DNA from: JBEKTW01 sp963727845
GTDB lineage: Bacteria; Bacteroidota; Ignavibacteria; UBA10030; SZUA-254
Reading direction: 5' to 3'
Assembly (NCBI GenBank): GCA_963727845.1
Contig: CAVSHI010000003.1
Location: 248,001-312,000, forward strand
Length of the DNA: 64,000 bases
The translations under genes were made by a program, and so were the position numbers. Each line of letters opens with the position of its first letter. The first letter of the stretch is position 1. Of this stretch, positions 1 through 8,893 are shown piece after piece. The notes below the pieces were generated by a model. It did no database searches. It was not told where the DNA came from and worked only from the letters and a program-made list of their open reading frames with translations.

Positions 1-2
1 TT

Positions 3-188
3 GCGCAGGACGGGGTCGGCGTCATCGTGATCTCCTCCGACCTTCCCGAGCTTCTGGGATTGTGCGACCGCATCGCCGTCATGTACGAAGGAAGGATCAC
101 GGGGGTTGTTTCGCGAAACGATGCGACACAAGAGAAAATCATGACGCTTGCGACAGGCAGTAGTGAGGAGGCGCTCATTGCCCGCTGA
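3..188 (+). CDS. Sugar ABC transporter ATP-binding protein, C-terminal end (partial)
   Basis: Only the last 61 codons are in the window; the reading frame is open from base 3 and ends at the TGA at 186-188. The visible part reads VIVISSDLPELLGLCDRIAV, then MYEGRITG and a tail ending LATG before the last residues. This is the typical end of the second ATPase half in RbsA/MglA-type monosaccharide importers (a SSELPE-like stretch, then DRI-V-EGRI, then an ATQEKIM-LATG tail). The Walker motifs lie upstream of the window. It would energise import of a monosaccharide at the inner membrane, which agrees with the transporters and sugar kinase that follow. The substrate cannot be told from this fragment. 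Confidence 0.8.
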   Translation, partial: AQDGVGVIVISSDLPELLGLCDRIAVMYEGRITGVVSRNDATQEKIMTLATGSSEEALIAR

Positions 189-319
189 AACCCGGCGACA
201 CATGGAACAGCGAACCATCGGCGACATCACGTTTATATCCCGGCTGCCCGACATCTCAGGAAGTCCACGACAGTCACTTTTCATCTTTCACATTCTTAAC
301 CATAATTGCGAAGAACACC

Positions 320-1645
320 ATGAATAAGAATCTCCTATTTGCGACAATTGTGTCGGCGCTTGGAAGTTTCCTGTTCGGTTTCGACACTGTCGTTATTTCA
401 GGAACGAATGAATTTCTCAAGGCGTATTTTCAGCTCACTCCATTTGAAGTGGGGATGACCGTCTCCATCGCTCTGTGGGGAACGGTAATCGGGGCAATCG
501 CCATCGGTAAGCCCGGAGACGCCTATGGAAGAAAATCAATGCTGTTTATCTGCGGTTTGCTGTATCTCTTCTCTTCCCTTGGTTGTGCAACGGCATCCGA
601 CTGGTGGGTGCTCTTGTCCTTCAGGTTCCTGGGCGGACTTGCCATCGGAGCCGCTTCCGTGATGGCGCCCATGTACATTGCCGAGATTTCACCCGCGCGC
701 ATGCGGGGCAGGCTGGTTGCAGTCGCGCAGTTCAATATCGTTTTTGGCATCCTCGTAGCTTTCTTCTCAAATTATCTACTCGTCGATATCGGTGATAACA
801 ACTGGCGCTGGATGCTCGGAGTAATGTCAATTCCATCCGCGGTCTTTTTCTTCTTGCTGTTCTTCGTGCCCGAAAGTCCCCGCTGGCTGGTCAAGAAAAA
901 TAATATCGATAAAGCAAGGGCCGTTCTTCAAAAGGTCGGCGCGGCAAACGTCGAGTCCGAGCTCGGAGACATTGTCGCTTCTCTCAAGGAGGAAGCCGGA
1001 AGCGGCGGTACAAAACTATTCCAGAAGAAATATCGGTTCGCGATTTTATGTGCAGTGTTCCTCGCAATCTTCAATCAGTTGACCGGGATCAATGTAATTC
1101 TGTATTATGCACCGACGATTTTCAAGGAAGCCGGCGCCAGCACAAACCTCGCCATGCTGCAGGCGGTTGCGGTCGGAGTGACAAATATGCTTTTCACCAT
1201 CGTCGCCATGTTCTTTATCGACAAGTTGGGCCGCAAGACTTTGCTCCTGATCGGGGCAATCGGCATGTGCCTCTCGCTGGCCGGCGCGGGTCTCCATGAT
1301 CTGGTTGGATTTATGAGCGGATCCGGCATGGTTGTATTTCTTGTCGGTTTCATCGCGTTCTTTGCATTTTCACAGGGCGCTGTGATCTGGGTCTTCCTTG
1401 CGGAGATATTCCCCAACAAGGTCAGGGCAAAGGGCCAGGCGCTGGGTTCGTTCACGCATTGGATCATGAACGCAGTCATCGGGTTGATCTTCCCGGTTAT
1501 GCTGGCAGCACTCCATGTCGGTCCAATCTTTTTGTTCTTCGCAATCACGATGATTCCCTTTTTCTTCTTTGTTTGGAAGATGATGCCGGAGACGAAGGGG
1601 AAATCCCTCGAAGAATTGGAAAAAATCGTCGTGAGGGAGGGATGA
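320..1645 (+). CDS. Sugar porter family MFS transporter (sugar:H+ symporter type)
   Basis: 441-residue, 12-helix major facilitator of the sugar porter family (XylE/AraE/GalP type). Visible family signatures are GFDTVVISG in helix 1, GDAYGRKS in the first cytoplasmic loop, PESPRWLV before the central loop, FNQLTGINVILYYAP in helix 7, DKLGRKTLL in the second loop, an AEIFPNKVRAKG stretch and a PETKGKSLEELE tail. These loops and the QLTGIN segment are the conserved sugar-binding and gating parts of the family. It should import a hexose or pentose across the inner membrane. The ribosome binding site is weak. A second, unrelated MFS transporter and a ROK kinase follow within 1.3 kb, so the three probably form one sugar uptake and phosphorylation unit. 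Confidence 0.9.
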   Translation: MNKNLLFATIVSALGSFLFGFDTVVISGTNEFLKAYFQLTPFEVGMTVSIALWGTVIGAIAIGKPGDAYGRKSMLFICGLLYLFSSLGCATASDWWVLLSFRFLGGLAIGAASVMAPMYIAEISPARMRGRLVAVAQFNIVFGILVAFFSNYLLVDIGDNNWRWMLGVMSIPSAVFFFLLFFVPESPRWLVKKNNIDKARAVLQKVGAANVESELGDIVASLKEEAGSGGTKLFQKKYRFAILCAVFLAIFNQLTGINVILYYAPTIFKEAGASTNLAMLQAVAVGVTNMLFTIVAMFFIDKLGRKTLLLIGAIGMCLSLAGAGLHDLVGFMSGSGMVVFLVGFIAFFAFSQGAVIWVFLAEIFPNKVRAKGQALGSFTHWIMNAVIGLIFPVMLAALHVGPIFLFFAITMIPFFFFVWKMMPETKGKSLEELEKIVVREG

Positions 1646-1712
1646 GATACAACCATACGGCAAAAGATAGAATAGGAACCTGGTTTCCCAACTTCCACGG
1701 ACTGAGGTGTTT

Positions 1713-2864
1713 ATGAAAATCAAGACCTTACCGGTTTTCCTGGCCTTTCTGGCAATGGGTTTTCTCGATGCAGTCGGCCCATTTGTCGGTTTGGCAAAGG
1801 ATGAATTCACATTGAGCAATACCCTGGCGTTCTTGATCCCGTTCATGGGATTTATCATGTTCGGCTTGCTTTCCGTCCCGATGGGGATATATCAGGCCAA
1901 GAAAGGCAAGAAGTTCATTCTATTGTTGGGGCTGATCATTCAGCTCGTGGGAATCGCGATTCCAATTTTCGGCCTGTCGTCATTCCACCTTTTTCTGTTT
2001 ACAATCCTGCTTCTGGGAGCCGGGGCAGCCACTCTTCAAGTGGCCGGCAACCCAATCATGAGGGATGTTTCCGATGAGGGCAAGTATTCAAGAAATCTCT
2101 CTCTCGCTCAATTCGTGAAGGCCATCGGGATGCTGAGTGGAGCGGTCATACCGCCGATTGCAGCCTACTTCTTCGGAGCAGATTGGAAAGTGGTGTTCCC
2201 TATTTATACGATATTCCTGATCATAACAATTGTCTCTCTCGCCACGCTAAAAGTCGATGAAAAAAGATACGACGAAAAAGCTCCGGTGACGCTGGCATCC
2301 TGCCTTGCGCTATTGGGGAACGGTCGCGTTTTTATGATGGTCGCCGCCATATTCCTGTATGTCGGTTCAGAAGTGTGCATGAGCTCCGGCATCCCGATTT
2401 ATCTCACATCGGAATTCGGCATCAGCATTGAGAAATTGGGATTACTCGGAACCGGATTGTTCTTTACGACATTGATGATCGGACGGCTGTTAGGAGGTTT
2501 CATCCTGAACTGGATTTCACCGCGGAAATTCTTCATAGCAACAGTTGCCGTCTCCGTAGTCGCCATTCTTGGGTTGTTCACAGGAATTGCTGCCGTTGTC
2601 GTTGCCAGCGTAATCCTGATCGGATTGGGTTTCGCTAACATCTTCCCGCTGGTCTTCTCGATCACCGTCGATTCGATGCCCGAAAAAACAAATGAACTCT
2701 CCGGTTTAATGGTGACCGCTATCGTGGGCGGAGCTTTCGTTCCACCGATTATGGGATTTGTGGCTGATCATTCCTCGGTGACTCTGGGATTCCTTGTACC
2801 GTTGATCGCCATGCTCTACATCGGGTGGACCTCGATAAAAACTCTCCAAACATCCCAGGCCTAG
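1713..2864 (+). CDS. MFS transporter, fucose/glucose permease-like
   Basis: About 383 residues with roughly 12 hydrophobic segments and no sugar-porter signatures, so it belongs to a different MFS branch from its upstream neighbour. The overall look (FLAMGFLDAVGPFVGLAKD at the start, SVPMGIYQAKKGKK in the first loop, GAGAATLQVAGNP in helix 4, LGFANIFPLVFS near the end) matches the FHS/FucP-GlcP type sugar permeases common in Bacteroidota. I chose the ATG at 1713 because a GAGG motif at 1704-1707 sits five bases before it; a GTG at 1707 is the longer alternative. The kinase gene begins 10 bases after the stop with a good Shine-Dalgarno, indicating co-transcription. Substrate is inferred to be a hexose. 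Confidence 0.82.
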   Translation: MKIKTLPVFLAFLAMGFLDAVGPFVGLAKDEFTLSNTLAFLIPFMGFIMFGLLSVPMGIYQAKKGKKFILLLGLIIQLVGIAIPIFGLSSFHLFLFTILLLGAGAATLQVAGNPIMRDVSDEGKYSRNLSLAQFVKAIGMLSGAVIPPIAAYFFGADWKVVFPIYTIFLIITIVSLATLKVDEKRYDEKAPVTLASCLALLGNGRVFMMVAAIFLYVGSEVCMSSGIPIYLTSEFGISIEKLGLLGTGLFFTTLMIGRLLGGFILNWISPRKFFIATVAVSVVAILGLFTGIAAVVVASVILIGLGFANIFPLVFSITVDSMPEKTNELSGLMVTAIVGGAFVPPIMGFVADHSSVTLGFLVPLIAMLYIGWTSIKTLQTSQA

Positions 2865-2874
2865 AGGAGAACCA

Positions 2875-3978
2875 ATGAATTACAGTTTCGACAAAAGAAT
2901 CGTAATGACCCTTGATGCCGGCGGCACCAATTTTGTATTTACCGCCATTCAAGGGAATGAACAGATCCTCGAAGAGATCATTTTACAGTCATACGGGGAC
3001 AACCTGGAGAAGTGCTTGTCGACTGTCGTAGAAGGATTCGGCAGGGTGAAAGAAAAGTTGCAGAAAGCGCCCGTCGCGATCAGTTTTGCGTTCCCGGGCC
3101 CCGCAGATTACCCTCACGGCATCATCGGAGATTTGCCGAACCTGCCTGCTTTCAGAGGCGGGATCGCCCTGGGCCCGATGTTGCAGGATAAATTCGGACT
3201 GCCGGTTTTTATCAACAATGACGGAGACCTTTACGCATTCGGCGAGGCGATCGCAGGGTACCTGCCGTACATTAACGACCTGCTCGAAAAAGCCGGAAGT
3301 CCGAAGCGGTACAAGAATCTCCTGGGATTGACGCTTGGAACCGGGTTTGGAGCGGGGATAGCGCGCAACGGCAATCTCTTCATCGGCGACAACTCCATTG
3401 CAGGTGAGATCTGGCTCTTGAGGAACAAGCTCAATCCAACCACGAACATAGAAGAACACGCCAGCATACGGGCGTTGCGAAGACTTTATGCGCGTGAGGC
3501 AGGAATATCTCTTGAAAAAACCCCGACGCCGAAGGACATCTTCGAAATCGCCGCCGGATCGAAACCGGGGAACAAGGAAGCCGCCATAAAGGCCTTCCGT
3601 GAAATGGCTGAGGCGGTCGGCGACGGGATTTCGAACGCCATCACGCTCATCGACGGTCTCGTCGTCATCGGGGGGGGACTTTCAGGGGCATCGGAAATCT
3701 TCCTTCCTTTCGTGGTGAGGGAAATGAACAGCATGTATACGAGGCCCGATGGTACTCAATTCCGCAGGTTGATAGCAAACGTCTATAATCTGGAAGACAA
3801 GAACGAATTGCAGAAATTCCTGCGCGGGGCTACGAAGGAAATTGAAGTCCCCGGGACGAAGAGAAAAGTCACATACGACCCGGAAATGAGAATCGGCGTC
3901 GGCATTTCAAAGATCGGGACCAGTAAGGCGATTTCCATCGGCGCTTATGCCTTTGCTCTGGATTCCCTCGACGCGTAA
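2875..3978 (+). CDS. ROK family sugar kinase-like protein
   Basis: 367 residues of the ROK/ASKHA fold. The N-terminal phosphate-binding loop reads MTLDAGGTNFVFTAI, the second motif is NNDGDLYAFGEA and the adenosine-binding region is LTLGTGFGAGIARNGNLF, followed by VIGGGLSGA. These support ATP-dependent phosphorylation of a sugar, probably glucose or mannose given the neighbouring transporters and mannosidase. The protein is somewhat longer than the usual 300-320 residue bacterial glucokinases. In the region where most ROK kinases have the zinc-binding CxCGxxGC motif, this one reads GEIWLLRNKLNPTTNIEEHA with no cysteines. The gene follows the permease by 10 bases with a GAGGAG ribosome site. 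A regulatory ROK protein is unlikely because no N-terminal DNA-binding helix-turn-helix is present. Confidence 0.8.
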   Translation: MNYSFDKRIVMTLDAGGTNFVFTAIQGNEQILEEIILQSYGDNLEKCLSTVVEGFGRVKEKLQKAPVAISFAFPGPADYPHGIIGDLPNLPAFRGGIALGPMLQDKFGLPVFINNDGDLYAFGEAIAGYLPYINDLLEKAGSPKRYKNLLGLTLGTGFGAGIARNGNLFIGDNSIAGEIWLLRNKLNPTTNIEEHASIRALRRLYAREAGISLEKTPTPKDIFEIAAGSKPGNKEAAIKAFREMAEAVGDGISNAITLIDGLVVIGGGLSGASEIFLPFVVREMNSMYTRPDGTQFRRLIANVYNLEDKNELQKFLRGATKEIEVPGTKRKVTYDPEMRIGVGISKIGTSKAISIGAYAFALDSLDA

Positions 3979-4017
3979 CGGTTCCATCATTAAGTACTCA
4001 GATCGTCATGTCACTCG

Positions 4018-4090
4018 TTACCCTCTCCCCTTCAATTCGCCTCTCCCGTCCTGAGCGGAGTCGAAGGAGCGGGAGAGGGGATAGGGGTGA
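4018..4090. repeat. Palindromic CT/GA-rich intergenic repeat
   Basis: The gap between the ROK gene and the mannosidase contains nested inverted repeats: cctctcccg (4040-4048) pairs with cgggagagg (4070-4078), and the loop holds the short text cctgagcggagtcgaagg. Outer ccctctcccc and gggatagggg stretches add a looser second stem. Related CT/GA palindromes occur at 34390-34431 with 35843-35881, and at 63617-63645. It may act as a transcription attenuator, but no T-run follows the stem, so a dispersed REP-like repeat is the better description. Confidence 0.7.
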
Positions 4091-4192
4091 AGGTTAATTG
4101 GCGAAAGAGCTGATCAATCTATTTCCAGACAGCACACCAGGAACTTATTGAAAATGAATCAACATGTTATCCAACAATTCAAGGATCCAATC

Positions 4193-7100
4193 ATGAAAAC
4201 GGTTAAAGCGGTGCTGGCTCTTCTGTTTCTGTCCTCTGTATTGTATTCCCAGACAAACGTCGACAAACTCGTGAAAGCCGTCGACTCTCTGAGCACCACA
4301 GCGTATGACTACTGGAAAGTCAGTCCGGACCTAAAAGTCGCCAGGGTCAAAGGAGACCCGACCAAGTACGGCTTCGACGATTCGAAGTGGGATTCGCTGA
4401 GGATCGGACAATGGATTTACCCGGATTCATGCTGGCTCAGGAAGGAAATTGTACTTCCGGAGAGAATTCTCGGTCAACCGGTCGGCGGCTCGGTGAAGTT
4501 TGTCGTCACCGTGGACGATTACGGCTACCTCTGGGTCAACGGTGAGAGCAAGGGATACTTCCCGTGGGATGGTGAATTTGAGCTGACAAAGGACGCGCAT
4601 CCGGGAGAGAAATTTCTGCTGGCTATCAAAGCCATCAACACCGGAGGACCGCTGCGACTCCTGCGCGCCGCTATCGAAAATGAATCAATCAAACCGCTCC
4701 GCGAGACAATCCGCGATTTCTCGCTCAGCCTCCGCATCGGCCAGAAGCTCCTGAGCTTCGACACGTACCAAACCAGCTCGAACAAAAAAGTCGACCCGGG
4801 AATCGACAAATCGACGATGGACAAAGCGGAAAAGACCCGCCTGGGCCATTTGCTCCAGGATCTCGCCTCGCGCGTGGACATCGACGCGCTGCGAAGTGGA
4901 CAGCTCGAAAAATTTCAACATTCAGTCGCCGAGGTCCGGTCGCAGCTAAAACCTATCGGCGAGTTCGCCAAACGATTTACGTTGTACTTCGACGCCAATG
5001 CCCACATCGACGCAGCCTGGCTCTGGCGTGACAAGGAAACCATCGAAGTGTGCAAGAACACCTTTGCTTCGGTTCTCCACATGATGGACGTCCGCCCTGA
5101 ATTCACCTACACGCAGAGCGCCGCCGCCTACTACGACTGGATGGAGCAATTCTACCCGGACATCTTCAAAGGAATTCAGAAACGGGTCAACGACGGCCGC
5201 TGGGAGGTTGTCGGCGGCATGTGGGTCGAGCCCGATTGCAATCTTCCGAGCGGCGAATCCTGGATGCACCACCTGCTCTACTCCAAGAAGTATTTCCAGA
5301 AAAAGCTGGGGGCCACGGTGAAAGTCGGCTGGAATCCCGACTCGTTCGGTTACAACTTGAACATGCCGGAATTCTACGCCAACGCGGGCATCGACGCATT
5401 CATCACTCAAAAGATAGGTTGGAACGAGCGCAACGTTTTCCCCTACCGGGTGTTCTGGTGGGAATCCCCGGATGGTTCCCGAATCCTCACCTACTTCCCG
5501 TTCGATTACGTCAATACGATCGACGACCCGTATCGACTCACCGACTGGCTGCGACAATTCGAAGCCAACACAGGCTTTACAAAGATGATGATGCTCTTCG
5601 GCGTCGGCGACCACGGCGGCGGTCCCTCTCTTGAAATGATTGACCGCATCGAGCATCTGAAGACACTCGACGTGTTCCCCGCGATAGAGTATGGAACCGC
5701 CGGCCAGTACCTCGATTGGCTCAAGAAACAGGATATGTCCAAGGTGCCGACGTGGAAGGATGAGCTTTACCTCGAATACCACCAGGGAACCTACACCACC
5801 CAGGCGAAGATGAAGGAGTTTAACAGGAAGGAAGAAATTCTCCTGTCCAACGCCGAGAAGCTCTCCACGGTGGCGACAACGCTGGGGGGCAAGTACAACG
5901 GCGCAGACCTCGAAGAAGCCTGGCGTAAGGTTCTCTTCAATCAATTTCACGACGTCCTCCCCGGCTCCGGCATACGGGAAAATTACATCGATGCAACGGA
6001 AAAATACCTCGACGCAACGGCAATCGGCGAGCATGAATTGAACACTGCCTGCCAGGCAATTGCTGACCGGGTCAACACCTCTCGATTCAAACATGGAACC
6101 CCGGTCGTCGTTTTTAATCCCCTGTCATGGGAAAGGAACGATATCGTCACTCTCGGGCTGCCCGGGGACGGCACCGAGTATGCGATTTTTGATGCGGCCG
6201 GGAAGGAACTTGCCACGCAGTTTTTCCAGAAAGACAGGTACCATCGTGAAGTCATGTTCATGGCAAACAACGTCCCTCCTCTTGGTTACGCTGTCTATGA
6301 ACTTCGCAAGCAGAAGCCGACGCATATTCCGGGCTCGCTCTTGGCGGCAGCGACAACACTTGAAAGCAAGCTCTTCAAGGTGAAGGTCGACCCCGACTCA
6401 GGATGGGTCAGCAGCATTGTCGACAAACGCAACGGCAAAGAGATTCTCAGAGGATATGGAAACGAGCTGCAATTGCTCCAGGATATGCCGGCGGAGTACG
6501 ACGCATGGAACATTGGACTCACCGGTGTCAGGTATCCGTCGAAACTCAGAAAAATCGAAATCGTGGAAACCGGTCCGCTTCGCTCGGTTCTCCGGGTAAC
6601 ACGCGATTACCTCAAGCCGGGCGTGCAGAAGGATTTTCCCACGGAAGATTTCCCGTCGACATTCTTCACGCAGGATATCATCCTGTACGACGGCATCGAC
6701 CGGATCGACTTCAGAACCAATGTCGACTGGTGGGAAGAAAAAACAATGGTGAAAGTCGCTTTCCCGGTGACGGTTGCAGACACCGTGGCGACGTACGAGA
6801 TTCCGTACGGCTCGATCCAGCGCTCGACGCAATGGCGCGACAGCTGGGATAGCGCGAAAGTGGAAGTCCCCGCCGGACGATGGGCAGACCTTTCGCAAAG
6901 CGATTACGGGGTGAGTTTGTTAAACACCTCCAAATATGGATACGATATCAAGCAGAGCGTCATGCGGCTGTCGCTCCTACGTTCGCCGAAATGGCCCGAC
7001 CCCACCGCCGACCGCGGCAAGCATTCAATCGAATACGCGCTGTACCCGCACGCGAAATCGTGGAAGAATGCAAGCACCGTTCAACGTGCGTACGAGTACA

Positions 7101-7417
7101 ACAACCCGCTTATCGCCATCATCGCTGACAAGCACAAGGGTTCGTTGCCCGAAAATCATTCGTTCATACAACTCGAGCCCGGGAATCTTGTACTCACGAC
7201 GATGAAGAAATCGGAAAACTCCGACGCATGGATAATCCAGTGGTACGATACAAAAGGAGAAGATACGGAAGCCGTTGTCACGCTGCCCTCGACTCCCAAG
7301 AACGTGTTCACATCGAATTTCCTCGAGGAAAACGGCGCTCCCATTCAGTTCTCGGGAAACAAGGTGAAGGTGAAAACCGGGAAGAACGCGGTCACGACCA
7401 TCAAGGTGCGTTTCTGA
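4193..7417 (+). CDS. Secreted GH38 alpha-mannosidase
   Basis: About 1074 residues, a usual length for bacterial GH38 enzymes. I start at the ATG at 4193 because it begins a classic signal peptide (MKTVKAVLALLFLSSVLYSQ) and is preceded by AAGGA; a TTG at 4148 would place 15 polar residues before it. The catalytic domain begins near residue 260 with TLYFDANAHIDAAWLWRDKE, whose His and Asp are the expected zinc ligands. WNPDSFG carries the predicted nucleophile Asp383, and NQFHDVLPGSGI is a further conserved GH38 stretch. The C-terminal half is beta-sandwich-like. It should hydrolyse alpha-mannosides in the periplasm or outside the cell, feeding the adjacent transporters and kinase. The next gene begins one base after the stop or shortly downstream, so they are probably co-transcribed. 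Confidence 0.92.
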   Translation: MKTVKAVLALLFLSSVLYSQTNVDKLVKAVDSLSTTAYDYWKVSPDLKVARVKGDPTKYGFDDSKWDSLRIGQWIYPDSCWLRKEIVLPERILGQPVGGSVKFVVTVDDYGYLWVNGESKGYFPWDGEFELTKDAHPGEKFLLAIKAINTGGPLRLLRAAIENESIKPLRETIRDFSLSLRIGQKLLSFDTYQTSSNKKVDPGIDKSTMDKAEKTRLGHLLQDLASRVDIDALRSGQLEKFQHSVAEVRSQLKPIGEFAKRFTLYFDANAHIDAAWLWRDKETIEVCKNTFASVLHMMDVRPEFTYTQSAAAYYDWMEQFYPDIFKGIQKRVNDGRWEVVGGMWVEPDCNLPSGESWMHHLLYSKKYFQKKLGATVKVGWNPDSFGYNLNMPEFYANAGIDAFITQKIGWNERNVFPYRVFWWESPDGSRILTYFPFDYVNTIDDPYRLTDWLRQFEANTGFTKMMMLFGVGDHGGGPSLEMIDRIEHLKTLDVFPAIEYGTAGQYLDWLKKQDMSKVPTWKDELYLEYHQGTYTTQAKMKEFNRKEEILLSNAEKLSTVATTLGGKYNGADLEEAWRKVLFNQFHDVLPGSGIRENYIDATEKYLDATAIGEHELNTACQAIADRVNTSRFKHGTPVVVFNPLSWERNDIVTLGLPGDGTEYAIFDAAGKELATQFFQKDRYHREVMFMANNVPPLGYAVYELRKQKPTHIPGSLLAAATTLESKLFKVKVDPDSGWVSSIVDKRNGKEILRGYGNELQLLQDMPAEYDAWNIGLTGVRYPSKLRKIEIVETGPLRSVLRVTRDYLKPGVQKDFPTEDFPSTFFTQDIILYDGIDRIDFRTNVDWWEEKTMVKVAFPVTVADTVATYEIPYGSIQRSTQWRDSWDSAKVEVPAGRWADLSQSDYGVSLLNTSKYGYDIKQSVMRLSLLRSPKWPDPTADRGKHSIEYALYPHAKSWKNASTVQRAYEYNNPLIAIIADKHKGSLPENHSFIQLEPGNLVLTTMKKSENSDAWIIQWYDTKGEDTEAVVTLPSTPKNVFTSNFLEENGAPIQFSGNKVKVKTGKNAVTTIKVRF

Positions 7418-7481
7418 TATGCCGATGATTCCATCGATCGCCCCGAATACCAACGACATCCACCATCGTCGATCGTTAAAG

Positions 7482-8873
7482 ATGTCGTTGTTGAAAGCCG
7501 TCTTCACTCTGATTGCGGTTGCAGGCATCGGGGCGCATGCCCAACCGCTCCAGCTCGACATGGATGTGTTCGCCGAACGGCGGGCGGCCTTCATGGACAA
7601 AATGGATCCTTCAGGAATCGCCATTTTCCCCTGCAAACCCGTCTATATCAGGAACCGCGACATACTCTATGAATATCGGCAGGAGAGCAACTTTTACTAC
7701 CTGAGCGGGTTTGAGGAACCCGACGCCATCTTTCTCCTTGCCCCCTCGAACGATAGGTACAAGTTCGTGATGTTCCTCAGAAAACCGGACCCCCAGCGGG
7801 AGACATTCGAAGGTCCAAGGGCAGGGGTTGAAGGCGCGATGAAGACCTTCAGGGCTGACACGGCACTCTACTATGACGATTTCGAAATTTCAGTCTACCA
7901 GTTCATCAAACGCGAAGGAATTCTCTACTATCCCTTCGGCATCAATCCTGAAATCGACGAAAAAGTTCAGAAGAGGTTTACGAGCGATTACTGGCATATC
8001 ACAAACCCGTTTCCCATGATCAGCGAGATGAGATTGATCAAAGAGGATGCGGATTGGAGGATGGGTTTCCGAAAAGCGATCGATATTTCCGTCAAGGCGC
8101 ACATCGAAGCCATCAGATCCATACGGCCGGGAATGTACGAATACGAGATCCAGGGAATTTACGAACACGTTTTCAGAAAGAACGGCTCACCGCGCAATGC
8201 CTATCCATGCATCATAGCTTCGGGGCCCAACAGCTGCATCCTTCACTACAGCAGGAACACCCGACAAATGAACGACGGCGACCTCGTGCTGATGGATTGT
8301 GGCGCCGAGTTCGGGTACTACGCGGCGGACATCACTCGCACGGTTCCAGTCAACGGAACTTTTTCGAAAGAACAGCGAACCATATACCAGATCGTGCTCG
8401 ATGCTCAGGATGCCGCAATAAAAATCATCGGGCCCGGCATACAATTCAAGTCTATCAGCGCCGTCATCGATTCCGTGCTGATAAACCGCCTCGCGGAGCT
8501 CAAATTTTTCAAAGACAAGAAGGACTTACCGCTGTTCACGCTGCACGGCTACACCCATTGGCTCGGTCTGGACGTTCATGATGTGGGCGAGTACACCAAA
8601 AACGGAGAATCGCGGGTACTCGAGCCCGGCATGGTCTTCACAATTGAACCGGGGATTTATATCTCACCCGATATTTTCGATAAGTTGAAAGGAAAGGGGT
8701 ACTCTGAATACGACCTGAAGATGCTTCGGCCGATTCTCCAGCCGTACCTCAACATCGGGGTGCGCATCGAGGACAATTTTACGATCACGAACGACGGCTT
8801 CATCAATTTGTCAGCCGGAGCTCCGCGCGGAATGGATGAAATCGAGAGTCTGATGAGGCAGGAAAGCAGGTAA
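7482..8873 (+). CDS. Secreted M24 family Xaa-Pro aminopeptidase
   Basis: Roughly 463 residues. The chosen ATG at 7482 starts a signal peptide (MSLLKAVFTLIAVAGIGAHA); an in-frame ATG at 7419, one base after the mannosidase stop, would add 21 residues before it and has no clearly better ribosome site. An N-terminal creatinase-like domain (residues about 25-160, with FYYLSGFEEPDA) precedes the pita-bread catalytic domain. The metal ligands are visible: Asp in LMDCG (about residue 272), Asp in DITRT, His in HWLGLDVHDVG, Glu in FTIEPGIYI and Glu in VRIEDNFTI. It should remove N-terminal residues preceding proline from exported peptides, using two Mn or similar ions. The pairing with a mannosidase suggests glycoprotein or peptide scavenging. 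Confidence 0.9.
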   Translation: MSLLKAVFTLIAVAGIGAHAQPLQLDMDVFAERRAAFMDKMDPSGIAIFPCKPVYIRNRDILYEYRQESNFYYLSGFEEPDAIFLLAPSNDRYKFVMFLRKPDPQRETFEGPRAGVEGAMKTFRADTALYYDDFEISVYQFIKREGILYYPFGINPEIDEKVQKRFTSDYWHITNPFPMISEMRLIKEDADWRMGFRKAIDISVKAHIEAIRSIRPGMYEYEIQGIYEHVFRKNGSPRNAYPCIIASGPNSCILHYSRNTRQMNDGDLVLMDCGAEFGYYAADITRTVPVNGTFSKEQRTIYQIVLDAQDAAIKIIGPGIQFKSISAVIDSVLINRLAELKFFKDKKDLPLFTLHGYTHWLGLDVHDVGEYTKNGESRVLEPGMVFTIEPGIYISPDIFDKLKGKGYSEYDLKMLRPILQPYLNIGVRIEDNFTITNDGFINLSAGAPRGMDEIESLMRQESR

Positions 8874-8893
8874 ATGCTGCGGCGGAACGCCCC

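Noticed and set aside
4946..6094. Minus-strand open frame of 382 codons inside the mannosidase
   Set aside because: Antisense to the conserved GH38 catalytic domain; Val/Glu/Arg-rich shadow sequence.
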